A DNA stretch of 20,260 nucleotides from Faecalibacterium prausnitzii. GTDB taxonomy: Bacteria; Bacillota; Clostridia; Oscillospirales; Ruminococcaceae. The notes under the pieces were generated by a model. The model ran no database searches, was not told the origin of the DNA, and was given only the letters and a program-made list of their open reading frames with translations. The stretch lies in assembly GCA_002313795.1 (NCBI GenBank), contig DCCL01000231.1, forward strand, positions 1-20,260, given 5' to 3'. Position 1 is the first letter of the stretch, and each line of letters opens with the position of its first letter. Of this stretch, positions 1 to 7,333 are shown in pieces. A program made the position numbers and the translations under genes.

Positions 1-557
1 TAGTAGTTCTTGCGGCTGTTCTGGTGGGCGTAGAAGGCTGCGGGGGTGGCGTGGTCGATGTTGACGGAGGACACGACGCCCACCTTGTAATTTTTCTGGG
101 CGTGGAGCTTCTCGGCGATGGTCTCATAGGGGACATCCCGGGTCCAGGGACACATATTGATGACGCCGCTCTCGGTCTTATGGCCGGTGGCAATGGAGGT
201 GGCAGTGGAAGCGGAATCGGGGCAGAAAGAGGTGCTGTCGTAGGTGGTCACACTGCCCACCTCGGGGAACTGGGTGAAGCTCAGTTCTCCCTCTGTGACG
301 GCGCCGTTATTTTCCACGGTGCCCTTGTAGAAACGGGCAGACTGGATCTGGGCCGTGCCCATGCCGTCACCGATGAAGAGGAACACATATTTGGGCTTGC
401 TGCCAAACAGGCTCAGGCCGTTCTCCTCCTCGGCGGCTGCGGATGTGCTGGGAGCGGCTGCATTGGCGGCAGCAGGGGCAGCGGCCAGCACACCGGCGGC
501 AGATGCGAACGCACCGACCTTCAGGAAGCTGCGGCGGGACATCTTATTCTCTTTCAT
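1..557 (-). CDS. Alkaline phosphatase, Tat-exported, N-terminal part (runs off the left edge)
   Basis: The frame is open from an ATG at 557 to the window edge, giving about 185 residues. It starts with a twin-arginine signal (SRRSFLK, residues 7-13) and an Ala-rich hydrophobic stretch to about residue 36, so it should be exported folded by Tat. The mature start carries alkaline phosphatase landmarks: FIGDGMG near residues 61-67, where the Asp is a metal ligand in the family, and PDSAST near 113-118, where Ser115 aligns with the phosphoserine nucleophile. It would release phosphate from phosphomonoesters outside the membrane. The ATG at 557 is preferred over the internal ATG at 542 because a GAGAGGA ribosome site lies 8 nt upstream. 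The C-terminal half, with the remaining metal ligands, is outside the window. No Pho box was recognised. Confidence 0.9.
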   Translation of the reverse strand, partial: MKENKMSRRSFLKVGAFASAAGVLAAAPAAANAAAPSTSAAAEEENGLSLFGSKPKYVFLFIGDGMGTAQIQSARFYKGTVENNGAVTEGELSFTQFPEVGSVTTYDSTSFCPDSASTATSIATGHKTESGVINMCPWTRDVPYETIAEKLHAQKNYKVGVVSSVNIDHATPAAFYAHQNSRKNY

Positions 558-628
558 AGTGGAAGTCCTCTCTTTCCATGAGCCATCCGGCTCGTACTCT
601 CTTTTTTCATTTTTCCGGGAACGCCCCT

Positions 629-657
629 ATTTTATCGCATTTCACACCCTGTCCGAA
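629..657 (-). promoter_or_regulatory. Candidate promoter of the alkaline phosphatase gene
   Basis: On the minus strand TTCGGA (652-657) and TAAAAT (629-634) are separated by 17 nt. The -10 box matches consensus at 5 of 6 positions; the -35 box is weak. The leader to the start codon would be about 65 nt. Confidence 0.4.
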
Positions 658-689
658 ACCATGCAGGGGCAAAATCCCGGTAAAACTCC

Positions 690-706
690 GGCGGCTGTAC
701 GCCGCC
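690..706. other. Small GC-rich hairpin in the 558-789 intergenic region
   Basis: GGCGGC (690-695) and GCCGCC (701-706) flank a 5-nt loop. On the minus strand a short T-rich stretch (GTTTTACC) follows, so it could be a weak second terminator behind the transporter gene. It lies upstream of the candidate phosphatase promoter. Confidence 0.35.
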
Positions 707-735
707 TTCTGTAAAAAAGAGAGGATAAAACTGAA

Positions 736-771
736 AAAAGCGCCCCTCTGTCTGCACAGAGAAGCGCTTTT
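736..771 (-). terminator. Rho-independent terminator after the symporter gene
   Basis: Outer arms AAAAGCGC (736-743) and GCGCTTTT (764-771) enclose inner arms CTCTGT (746-751) and ACAGAG (756-761) around a CTGC loop. Read on the minus strand it is followed by a T run, and it sits about 18 nt past the transporter stop codon. No plus-strand gene ends here. Confidence 0.85.
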
Positions 772-789
772 GTAAGCTCTGAGAAAATT

Positions 790-2136
790 TTATGCGTTGA
801 ACTTTTCTTCGTCCAGCAGGCCTTCGCTCTTGGCTACGCAGATGCTAGCCACAGCGTCGCCCACCACATTCAGGGAGGTGACCAGCATCTCAATGGGGCG
901 GTTGATGGCAAGGATGAGGGAGTAGGCCAGCAGGGCACTGTCATTGACAAAGCCCACACCGGACAGGATGGTGAAGAGGATGACGGCCCCTGCACCGGGG
1001 GCAGCAGGGGTGCCCACGGAGGCCAGCAGGGCCAGCAGAGCCACCACCACCAGCTGCATGGGAGTGACGGTATAACCGGCGCAGCCCGCGATGAAGACGG
1101 TGGCAATGACCTGCATGATGGCGGTGCCGTCCATGTTGATGGTCATACCCAGAGGCAGCACGAAGGAAGCGATGGACTCATCCACGCCGAACTCCTCGGT
1201 GCAGACCTTGATGTTCAGGGGCAGGGTGGCTGCACTGGAAGAGGTGGAGAAGCCGAAGACGGCCACATTGGAGATCTTTTTGATGAAGGTGATGGGGTTC
1301 AGCTTTGCGCCCAGCGCCACCACCAGCGGATAGCCCACCAGCAGAAAGACGAAGAGCAGGATGACCGTGACCACCACATACACCAGAGCCGGCTTGAGGT
1401 AATCGATGCCGTAGATGGCAAAGGTGCGGGTCAGCAGCACAAAGACTGCAAAAGGTGCAAAGTTGGTGACGACAAAGTTCAAAAAGACCACCACCACATC
1501 GTTCACCTCGCCCAGCAGGCGGCGGATGGTGGCGGTGCGGCTCTCACCCAGCACATTCATGCTCAGGCCCACAGCCACCGCCAGGAACACGGAAGACAGC
1601 ACCGCATTGTTGCTGCCGAAGGCCGTGATGATGTTGGAGGGGATGACGTTCAGCACCACGTTCAGGGGGTTGGAGCCGGTGGAACCAGTTGCCTCGGTCA
1701 GGCCCTCGATGTGGGCATTGAAGAGGCCCATGGAATAGGTGGCGTAGCCCACGCAGCCCGCCAGCGCCAGTGCCAGGAAGGAGCAGAGCAGGAACCAGAA
1801 CAGGGTCTTGGCCGAGATGCGGCCCATGGTGCGGGTGTCGGCAATGCTGCCGATGGCAAGGGCAATGGAGGTGAACACCATGGGGATGATGACCAGCTGC
1901 AGTGCCTTGATGAAGAGCTGACCGATGATGTAGAAGATGCCAAAGGCCCGCTCTGCACCCTCTGCGGTGATGTCCTGGAAGAGCAGGTCATTGATGGTCT
2001 GCCAGACGCCGCTGTTTCCGGAGGCAATGAGATGCTCCCGCAGCATCATAAAGGCAAAGCCTGCCACCAGACCGCAGACCAGCGACACTGCCATCTTCTT
2101 GGCCAGTGCCGAGCCGCTGTTCTTATTTTTTTCCAT
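790..2136 (-). CDS. Dicarboxylate/amino acid:cation symporter (DAACS, GltPh fold), substrate probably not acidic
   Basis: This is a 448-residue membrane protein with the whole signature of the family: eight transmembrane helices plus two hairpins. The serine-rich tip of hairpin 1 is STSSSAATLP (298-306 region), the TM7 sodium motif is NMDGT (334-338), hairpin 2 is GTPAAPGAGA (375-384), and TM8 runs from about 405 to 435. It should import an amino acid or organic acid with Na+ or H+. In TM8 the arginine that holds the side-chain carboxylate in aspartate transporters (Arg397 of GltPh, aligned from memory) is Val419, Asp394 is Glu416 and Asp390 is Asn412; the Na+-linked Asn401 and Asp405 are kept (Asn423, Asp427). 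A neutral substrate is therefore more likely than glutamate or a dicarboxylate. GAGGA lies 9 nt upstream of the start. The gene is monocistronic between two terminators. Confidence 0.93.
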   Translation of the reverse strand: MEKNKNSGSALAKKMAVSLVCGLVAGFAFMMLREHLIASGNSGVWQTINDLLFQDITAEGAERAFGIFYIIGQLFIKALQLVIIPMVFTSIALAIGSIADTRTMGRISAKTLFWFLLCSFLALALAGCVGYATYSMGLFNAHIEGLTEATGSTGSNPLNVVLNVIPSNIITAFGSNNAVLSSVFLAVAVGLSMNVLGESRTATIRRLLGEVNDVVVVFLNFVVTNFAPFAVFVLLTRTFAIYGIDYLKPALVYVVVTVILLFVFLLVGYPLVVALGAKLNPITFIKKISNVAVFGFSTSSSAATLPLNIKVCTEEFGVDESIASFVLPLGMTINMDGTAIMQVIATVFIAGCAGYTVTPMQLVVVALLALLASVGTPAAPGAGAVILFTILSGVGFVNDSALLAYSLILAINRPIEMLVTSLNVVGDAVASICVAKSEGLLDEEKFNA

Positions 2137-2190
2137 ACGATTTTCCTCACTTTTCTACAATTCCCGTTGTGTTTCGTACGCATTCGATTT

Positions 2191-2219
2191 ATCTTATCAC
2201 TCCGGTCTGTTGGATGCAA
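2191..2219 (-). promoter_or_regulatory. Candidate promoter of the symporter gene
   Basis: On the minus strand TTGCAT (2214-2219) and TAAGAT (2191-2196) are spaced by 17 nt. Both boxes match consensus only partly. The leader is about 45-50 nt. A perfect inverted repeat lies directly upstream at 2222-2249. Confidence 0.5.
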
Positions 2220-2221
2220 GA

Positions 2222-2249
2222 GAAAAATCAGCTTTTGTTGTGATTTTTC
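2222..2249. promoter_or_regulatory. AT-rich inverted repeat just upstream of the symporter -35 box
   Basis: GAAAAATCA (2222-2230) and TGATTTTTC (2241-2249) form a perfect 9-bp repeat around a 10-nt spacer. It ends 2 nt from the candidate -35 box. The position fits an activator or repressor site; the cognate protein is unknown. Confidence 0.4.
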
Positions 2250-2311
2250 CGCAAAAGTATGATGTTAGAAAATATCGTCGAAAAATTACATATAGAACAA
2301 CAGGCACAAAA

Positions 2312-2365
2312 ATATCCGCAGCCTCTGTTCCGGTCTTCGGCAGAACCGGCAGGGGCTGCGGATAT
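2312..2365 (-). terminator. Long terminator hairpin after the acyltransferase gene
   Basis: Perfect 12-nt outer arms (2312-2323 and 2354-2365) enclose an inner CCGGT/ACCGG stem. On the minus strand it is followed by ATTTTTG. It begins 7 nt after the stop of the 2373-3596 gene, so it ends the ligase-carrier-acyltransferase operon. Confidence 0.85.
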
Positions 2366-2372
2366 CGCATTT

Positions 2373-3596
2373 TTATTGATGTATCGTCTGGTATGTATCG
2401 TCCGGGCCAAGCTCAACTGCTTCCAGCACCCGGATGCCTGCCGCTTCCAGCTCCGCTTTCAGAGCATCCGCCAGACCGGACTTCGGCACCTTATTCTTGA
2501 TGCAGAGGGTAATGACCCCATGGAGGCTGGTGACTTCCAGCCCGATGGATGCACCATCGGCGGGCACCCAGATCTGGAAATCCTCGATGTACCGTTCCAG
2601 CTCCGGGTCAGCCGGGATAAACGGGTCGCCCAGATAGCTCACCCAGAAATCCGCCGGGAAGCCGCTGATATACTCGCCCATCTGGAAGATGCGCTTCTTG
2701 ATATTCAGGCTGGCTTTCTGCTGGTAGACCCGGTAGACCCAGCCCATCTGCTCTGCCAGACGGTAAACTTTCCGTTCCGGGGCCATATTGGCCCTGACCT
2801 CGGCATCCACGCTGAGGGCTGCTTCTTTCAGCGGGGTATCTGCCGTCAGAGGAAGGTTCCGCTGAAAGGATGCCACGCAGTTATAGAGGGCATTGGGCAC
2901 ACCCAGCGCATCGCGGGAATCCACCGAGTAACTGTAGAGCACCCCATCCTTGTTCAGGTAGCTCCGCACCGCCTTGCAGAGCAGCGCCATCAGGAGGCTA
3001 AAAGGTTTTACCCCCCAGCCCAGAGCCGTATCCACCATCCCCGCCTTATCCAGACGGACGCGGCAGCAGGTAGGCGCTTCCTCAAAGGTCTGCACCACGT
3101 CCCGCTTCATGTCATTTTCCACCTGACTCTCGGGGTACTTTGCAAGGATCTCCTCGATGTCATAGCCCGGGTCAGTGTGCAGTTCCCGGCCCTCAAAGGC
3201 CGTGCCATACCGCAGGTTGCAGTAGAACATGAGCACCATGGTCATAAAGGGAGCGATGCCCCGTCCATCGGCGATGAAGTGGAACCAGTCGAAGGCAACA
3301 TTCTTTCCCTCGCAGCTCACAGCAATGCAGAGCCCGTTCTCATCCGGGAGCCGGGGCAGTGCGCTGCTCTTTCGCACCAGACAGGGTGCATCGCATGGTT
3401 CCAGACGGAGGGTGCGCTTCTCCCACACCGGTCTCTGGAAATAATAGGGTGCTTTTGCCCGGGCTGCATCCAGCGCCTGCTGGAGCAGTTCCGGCTCTGC
3501 CTCATCTTTCAGAGTGGCCTGATAGCGGCAGATGATGGTATTCTCACGGTAGTAATAGACGATGCCCGGAAAAACAGAGCGCTGTTCCGCATCCAT
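2373..3596 (-). CDS. Stand-alone condensation-domain-like acyltransferase (HxxxDG)
   Basis: The 407-residue soluble protein has the fold marks of the CoA-dependent acyltransferase / NRPS condensation superfamily. HFIADG (106-111) is the HxxxDG catalytic motif, with His106 as general base and Asp110 structural. A second family-like block is VDSRDALGVPNALYN (225-239), resembling the D-R...N segment of the C-terminal lobe. There is no adenylation, carrier or thioesterase domain attached. By family knowledge it should move an acyl group from a carrier or CoA onto an amine or alcohol. The start codon lies 3 nt after the carrier protein stop (TAA GGG ATG), so the two are translationally coupled and the carrier is its likely donor. 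It could instead be an alcohol O-acetyltransferase-type or PapA-type enzyme. The product is unknown. Confidence 0.8.
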   Translation of the reverse strand: MDAEQRSVFPGIVYYYRENTIICRYQATLKDEAEPELLQQALDAARAKAPYYFQRPVWEKRTLRLEPCDAPCLVRKSSALPRLPDENGLCIAVSCEGKNVAFDWFHFIADGRGIAPFMTMVLMFYCNLRYGTAFEGRELHTDPGYDIEEILAKYPESQVENDMKRDVVQTFEEAPTCCRVRLDKAGMVDTALGWGVKPFSLLMALLCKAVRSYLNKDGVLYSYSVDSRDALGVPNALYNCVASFQRNLPLTADTPLKEAALSVDAEVRANMAPERKVYRLAEQMGWVYRVYQQKASLNIKKRIFQMGEYISGFPADFWVSYLGDPFIPADPELERYIEDFQIWVPADGASIGLEVTSLHGVITLCIKNKVPKSGLADALKAELEAAGIRVLEAVELGPDDTYQTIHQ

Positions 3597-3599
3597 CCC

Positions 3600-3851
3600 T
3601 TATTCCCCCGTGTGTGCCGCCAGATAATCCACCAGATCGCCGATGGTGACGAAGTTGCGCAGTTCCTTCTCGGGGATGCGCAGACCGAAGGTCTCTTCGA
3701 GGTCGGCCACCACAGTGAGGATCTCCATGGAGGACAGGTCGAGGTCATCCATCATGACGCTGTTCTCGTTCACATCATCGGGAGAGATCTCTGCCACGTC
3801 CTCCAGGATCCCAAGGATCTGGGACAAAATCTCCGTTCTTTCCATAGCCAT
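3600..3851 (-). CDS. Acyl carrier protein, discrete
   Basis: This 83-residue acidic protein has the four-helix carrier pattern. The attachment site is DLDLSSMEI (residues 36-44), with Ser41 in the position that takes 4'-phosphopantetheine; the usual D-S-L is here S-S-M. The start at 3851 is chosen over the upstream in-frame ATG at 3914 because AAAGGAAG lies 9 nt before it; a second ATG at 3845 is possible. It sits between a ligase gene (85 nt upstream) and an HxxxDG acyltransferase (3 nt downstream). This points to a dedicated carrier for that pathway rather than the fatty-acid synthase carrier, although the latter cannot be excluded. No phosphopantetheinyl transferase is in the window. Confidence 0.9.
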   Translation of the reverse strand: MAMERTEILSQILGILEDVAEISPDDVNENSVMMDDLDLSSMEILTVVADLEETFGLRIPEKELRNFVTIGDLVDYLAAHTGE

Positions 3852-3936
3852 AGAAGTTTTCTTCCTTTCGTATTTCAGTTTTCCGGCAGGCTCTGCTTTC
3901 TGCCAGTATGCCACGCCGGGCCTGTTTTATGCCGAT

Positions 3937-5409
3937 TTATTTACGCAGCAGCTTGCCGGTGCCGGTGCGGGGCAGGGGCTCAGCGCTGAACTCCACGGCG
4001 CTGATGCGCTTGTAGAGGGGCAGGGTGCGGTTGGTCTCGGTGATGAAATCGCGGATGGACTGCTGCTCTGTCTCATCGCAGTAGATGACGGCGCAGATCT
4101 TCTTGCCCTTTTCCTTGACGACGCACTCTTTGATGGCTTCGCACTTGGACAGCAGGTTCTCCAGCTCTTCGGGGCTGACGTTCTCGCCGTTGTCCAGAAT
4201 GATGATATTTTTCTTGCGGCCGATGATATAGTAGAAGCCGTCCTCATCCATCCGGGCCAGGTCGCCGGTGTGGAACCAGCCGTCGGCGTCCAGAACTTCT
4301 GCGGTCGCTTCCGGGTCTTTGTAGTAGCCCAGCATGACGCAGCCGCCCCGGATGCAGATCTCGCCGGTCTCATCCAGTTTGTATTCCACATGGTCATCCG
4401 GCTTGCCCACGGCGCGGATGTGCTTTTCATCCTGCTCGTAGTTGATGATGCCGTCGCCGCAGGTCTCGGTCATGCCGTACACCTGCGTGATCATCATATT
4501 CTGTTTTGCCAGCTCTGCCAGCATGGCACCATCGAACATGGCGGAGGAGCCGCAGGGGTTCCAGATGCCGTTCAGCCGCTCCCGGCGGCCCCGCTTGACA
4601 TCCTTATAGATGGCTTCCATCAGCATGGGGGCCACCGCGATGGCATCGCTGTGCATCAGGCCCAGATCGCGGTAGAAGTCGCGGATATCGGAACTGAGGT
4701 TCAGTGCCCAGCCCTTGCAGGCCCAGGTGAACAGGCAGATGAAGGTGCCCAGATGGAACAGGGGCAGGATGGCGAAATTACTCAGGACATCGTTCTTGTT
4801 CTCAGGGAAATGCTTGTGCTTGTATTTCAGCATCTCATCTCCGAAAACCACCTGCCGCCCGGTGGCAGTGAAGAAATTGCGTTCCGAGAGCATGACAGCC
4901 TTGCTGCGACCGGTGGTGCCGGAAGTGAACATCAGCACCATCAGGTCGTCGTGGCCCACACAGTCGGTCAGCTGCGCAGGCTCGCTGTCCTTGAAGGCAT
5001 CCATGGGGCGGAGCTTGTCGCCGTAGGCTGCTTCGATATCGGGGCGACAGCCGTAGTCGATGCCGTCATTGACGATGAGAGAGGGTTCCACAAGGCCCAG
5101 CTCATATTCCAGCTCGGGCCAGGTCTTTTTCTGGTTGATGGTGACGAGCACCGCACCGGCCATGATGGCACCAAAGGCATTGACGCCGTACTCATAGCAG
5201 TTCCGGCTCATGATGCCGATGCGCTTGCCCTTGATGTCAAGGATATTCTCTTTAAAATAAGTAACAGCCCGGCAGATATCCTGCACATACTGGGCATAGG
5301 TCTTCTCTACCACGGTCTTGCCGTCCGGTGCCACATAGCGGAAGGCCACCCGGTCCGGGTACTGCTTTGCCATGACTTCCGTGATGAGTTCATATACGTT
5401 GTCTATCAT
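3937..5409 (-). CDS. AMP-forming acyl-CoA/acyl-ACP ligase, copy 1
   Basis: This is a 490-residue adenylate-forming enzyme. It has the phosphate loop TSGTTGRSK (162-170), LPLFH (215-219), YGMTE (311-315), TGDL (381-384), GRKKNIIIL (397-405) and the C-terminal catalytic lysine in TGTGKLLRK (Lys486). The LPLFH context and lack of the aspartate that grips the amino group in NRPS A-domains suggest a carboxylic acid rather than an amino acid substrate. It would make acyl-AMP and pass the acyl group to CoA or the carrier encoded next. The start at 5409 has AAGGAG 8 nt upstream; the in-frame ATG at 5469 has none. It is a paralogue of the 5641-7122 gene, roughly 60% identical by eye. It has its own upstream promoter and a leader of about 160 nt. 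Confidence 0.9.
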   Translation of the reverse strand: MIDNVYELITEVMAKQYPDRVAFRYVAPDGKTVVEKTYAQYVQDICRAVTYFKENILDIKGKRIGIMSRNCYEYGVNAFGAIMAGAVLVTINQKKTWPELEYELGLVEPSLIVNDGIDYGCRPDIEAAYGDKLRPMDAFKDSEPAQLTDCVGHDDLMVLMFTSGTTGRSKAVMLSERNFFTATGRQVVFGDEMLKYKHKHFPENKNDVLSNFAILPLFHLGTFICLFTWACKGWALNLSSDIRDFYRDLGLMHSDAIAVAPMLMEAIYKDVKRGRRERLNGIWNPCGSSAMFDGAMLAELAKQNMMITQVYGMTETCGDGIINYEQDEKHIRAVGKPDDHVEYKLDETGEICIRGGCVMLGYYKDPEATAEVLDADGWFHTGDLARMDEDGFYYIIGRKKNIIILDNGENVSPEELENLLSKCEAIKECVVKEKGKKICAVIYCDETEQQSIRDFITETNRTLPLYKRISAVEFSAEPLPRTGTGKLLRK

Positions 5410-5502
5410 TTTTGTCGCTCCTTGCTGTTTTATCGCAATTTTCACAAATAACGCCTCACCAAACGGCATATTTGCGCTATGCTGTTTGCGGATGTTGCCG
5501 GT

Positions 5503-5515
5503 GCGTTAAAAACGC
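5503..5515. other. Small palindrome in the leader of ligase copy 1
   Basis: GCGTT (5503-5507) and AACGC (5511-5515) flank AAA. It lies in the transcribed leader between the candidate promoter and the start codon. It could be an operator or a weak RNA hairpin, or chance. Confidence 0.25.
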
Positions 5516-5577
5516 AAACTGCTCTCATGAAATCGCAGCGAAACGCGGGCAGTGATACAATTTCTGCCATTGTTTCT

Positions 5578-5606
5578 ATAATACCTGTTTCAGCGGAGAA
5601 TTGCAA
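5578..5606 (-). promoter_or_regulatory. Internal promoter for ligase 1, carrier and acyltransferase
   Basis: On the minus strand TTGCAA (5601-5606) and TATTAT (5578-5583) are exactly 17 nt apart; the -10 matches consensus at 5 of 6. It lies in the 231-nt gap between the two ligase genes, so the downstream three genes can be expressed without copy 2. Confidence 0.65.
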
Positions 5607-5640
5607 CTGCGCCGCGTGCTCTTTCTCCTTTTTCTCACCT

Positions 5641-7122
5641 TCACTGCCGCAGCAGTTTGCCCAGTACATTGCGGGGCAGAGGTTCTGTGGTGAACTCCAC
5701 TGCGCTGACCCGCTTATAGAGCGGAAGGCCGCGGTTCATCTCGGTGACGAAGTTCCGGGCCTCTTCCTGCTTCTCTTCCGGGCAGCAGAGGACAGCACAG
5801 ATCTTTTTCTCCTTTTCCCTGACGATGCATTCCGTCACGGCCGGGCAGAGGGCCAGTTTCTTTTCCAGCTCTTCGGGGCTGATGTTCTCGCCGCTGGCCA
5901 GAATGATAAGGTTCTTCTTCCGGCCGGTGATGTAGTAGTATCCGTCCTCGTCCATCCGGGCCAGGTCCCCGGTGTGGAACCAGCCGTCCTCATCGATGAC
6001 TTCTGCGGTGGCCTCGGGGTCTTTGTAGTAACCCAGCATGACCGAATCTCCCCGGATGCAGATCTCGCCGGTCTCATCCAGCTTATATTCGCAGTGGTCG
6101 TCCGGTTTGCCCACAGCACTCATGTGGTCTTCCACCTGGGTAAAGTTCAGGATGCCGTCGCCAAAGGTCTCGGTCATGCCGTAGCACTGATTGATGACGA
6201 AGCCGTTCTGGGCCAGTTCCAGCAGCATCTTGGGGTCGAGGGCAGCCGAAGAGCAGCACAGATCCCACAGGCCGTTCAGGCGGCTGACGCGGCCCCGCTT
6301 GAAGTCATTGTAAATAGTCTCCACCAGCATGGGAGCCGAAGCCATGACGTCGCTGTGCATCAGCCCCAGGTCACGGTAGAAGTTGCGGATATCGCTGCAG
6401 AGGTTCAGCGCCCAGCCTGCGGTCGGGTAGGACATAACACAGACGAAGCAGGCCATATGGAAGAGGGGCAGCAGGGTCATGTGGCTGAGGGGCGGCTTCT
6501 GGCCCTCCGGCAGGCGGTCGAGGATCCAGTTCTCGGCCCGTGCGCCATAGGTCTTTAGGCTGCTGCACATATTCCGCTCCGAGAGCATGACGCCCTTGCT
6601 GCGGCCCGTGGTGCCGGAGGTGAACATCAGCATCATCAGGTCATCGTGGCCGATGCAGTTGGTCAGCTCGCCGGGGGCAGTATCCTGATAGACCTCCATG
6701 GGGCGGAGTTTCTCACCATAGACGGCTTCCAGCTTGTCGCGGTAGCCGTAATCGATGCCATCGTTGAGGATGAGGGCCGGCTCCACGAGGCCCAGCTCAT
6801 ATTCCAGTTCGTCCCAGGTCTTTTTCTGGTTCAGGGTCACAAGGACGGCACCGGCCAGAATGATGCCGTAGGACGCCACGCAGAACTCATAGCTGTTCCG
6901 GCTCAGCAGAACGATGCGCTGCCCCCTGATGTCGGGCACCTCCGCTCTCAGGTAAGCCGTCATCCGGCGGATGTCCTGCGCATACTCGCGGTATCTCTTT
7001 TCCACAACGGTGGCTCCGTCCTCTGCCACATAGCGGATGGCCACATTATCCGGGAACTCTCGTTCCATGCATCGGGTCACCATGTCATACACACCTGCGG
7101 GCACTTTGATCTCTTCTGCCAT
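5641..7122 (-). CDS. AMP-forming acyl-CoA/acyl-ACP ligase, copy 2
   Basis: This 493-residue paralogue of the next gene has all core motifs: TSGTTGRSK (168-176), LPLFH (218-222), YGMTE (314-318), TGDL (384-387), GRKKNLIIL (400-408) and the catalytic lysine in LGKLLRQ (Lys489). The start at 7122 has AAGGAG 8 nt upstream, whereas the longer in-frame ATG at 7200 has no ribosome site. It differs from copy 1 mainly around residues 184-235 and 285-320, the segments that line the acyl pocket in this superfamily, so the two enzymes probably activate different acids. It is the first gene of the minus-strand unit and may be co-transcribed with copy 1 by read-through, since I see no terminator in the 231-nt gap. 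An acyl-CoA synthetase working alone is the main alternative. Confidence 0.9.
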   Translation of the reverse strand: MAEEIKVPAGVYDMVTRCMEREFPDNVAIRYVAEDGATVVEKRYREYAQDIRRMTAYLRAEVPDIRGQRIVLLSRNSYEFCVASYGIILAGAVLVTLNQKKTWDELEYELGLVEPALILNDGIDYGYRDKLEAVYGEKLRPMEVYQDTAPGELTNCIGHDDLMMLMFTSGTTGRSKGVMLSERNMCSSLKTYGARAENWILDRLPEGQKPPLSHMTLLPLFHMACFVCVMSYPTAGWALNLCSDIRNFYRDLGLMHSDVMASAPMLVETIYNDFKRGRVSRLNGLWDLCCSSAALDPKMLLELAQNGFVINQCYGMTETFGDGILNFTQVEDHMSAVGKPDDHCEYKLDETGEICIRGDSVMLGYYKDPEATAEVIDEDGWFHTGDLARMDEDGYYYITGRKKNLIILASGENISPEELEKKLALCPAVTECIVREKEKKICAVLCCPEEKQEEARNFVTEMNRGLPLYKRVSAVEFTTEPLPRNVLGKLLRQ

Positions 7123-7231
7123 CGTCCTGTCTCCTTTTCGTCTGAAATGATCTCTCTCCGGAGCCTCTGACGGCTTCTCTGCCTGTTCCCGGCAGGGCAT
7201 AAAAGGCTCCGGACATCTTTCTCACGGCATC

Positions 7232-7261
7232 AGTATACCGCAAGAAGAGCGTAAAAGGCAA
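7232..7261 (-). promoter_or_regulatory. Promoter of ligase copy 2
   Basis: On the minus strand TTGCCT (7256-7261) and TATACT (7232-7237) are spaced by 18 nt. The -10 matches consensus at 5 of 6, the -35 at 4 of 6. The leader would be about 105 nt. A 34-bp imperfect palindrome abuts and overlaps the -35 box. Confidence 0.65.
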
Positions 7262-7293
7262 GATTTAATTGCACAAATATGCAATTTAAACTT
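7260..7293. promoter_or_regulatory. Operator-like 34-bp inverted repeat upstream of the ligase operon
   Basis: Two 14-nt arms, 7260-7273 and 7280-7293, match as inverted repeats at 12 of 14 positions, with core TTTAATTGCA / TGCAATTTAAA and a CAAATA spacer. It touches the -35 box of the ligase promoter and lies between the divergent ligase and acyltransferase genes. It looks like a dimeric regulator site; no regulator gene is in the window. Confidence 0.5.
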
Positions 7294-7333
7294 GCTCTCA
7301 ATTTGTGCAGGCGGATGTAATTCCTTCCTTTTG

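Noticed and set aside
2228..2416. Small minus-strand ORF of 62 codons between the acyltransferase and symporter genes
   Set aside because: It reads through the terminator hairpin at 2312-2365, has no ribosome site and overlaps the end of the upstream gene.
2259..3989. Open frame of 576 codons on the plus strand
   Set aside because: It is antisense to the HxxxDG acyltransferase and carrier genes, lacks a ribosome site and shows His/Gly/Gln-rich shadow composition.
3643..5451. Open frame of 602 codons on the plus strand
   Set aside because: It is antisense to ligase copy 1. A similar shadow opposite copy 2 (5479-6558) exists only because the two ligases are paralogues.
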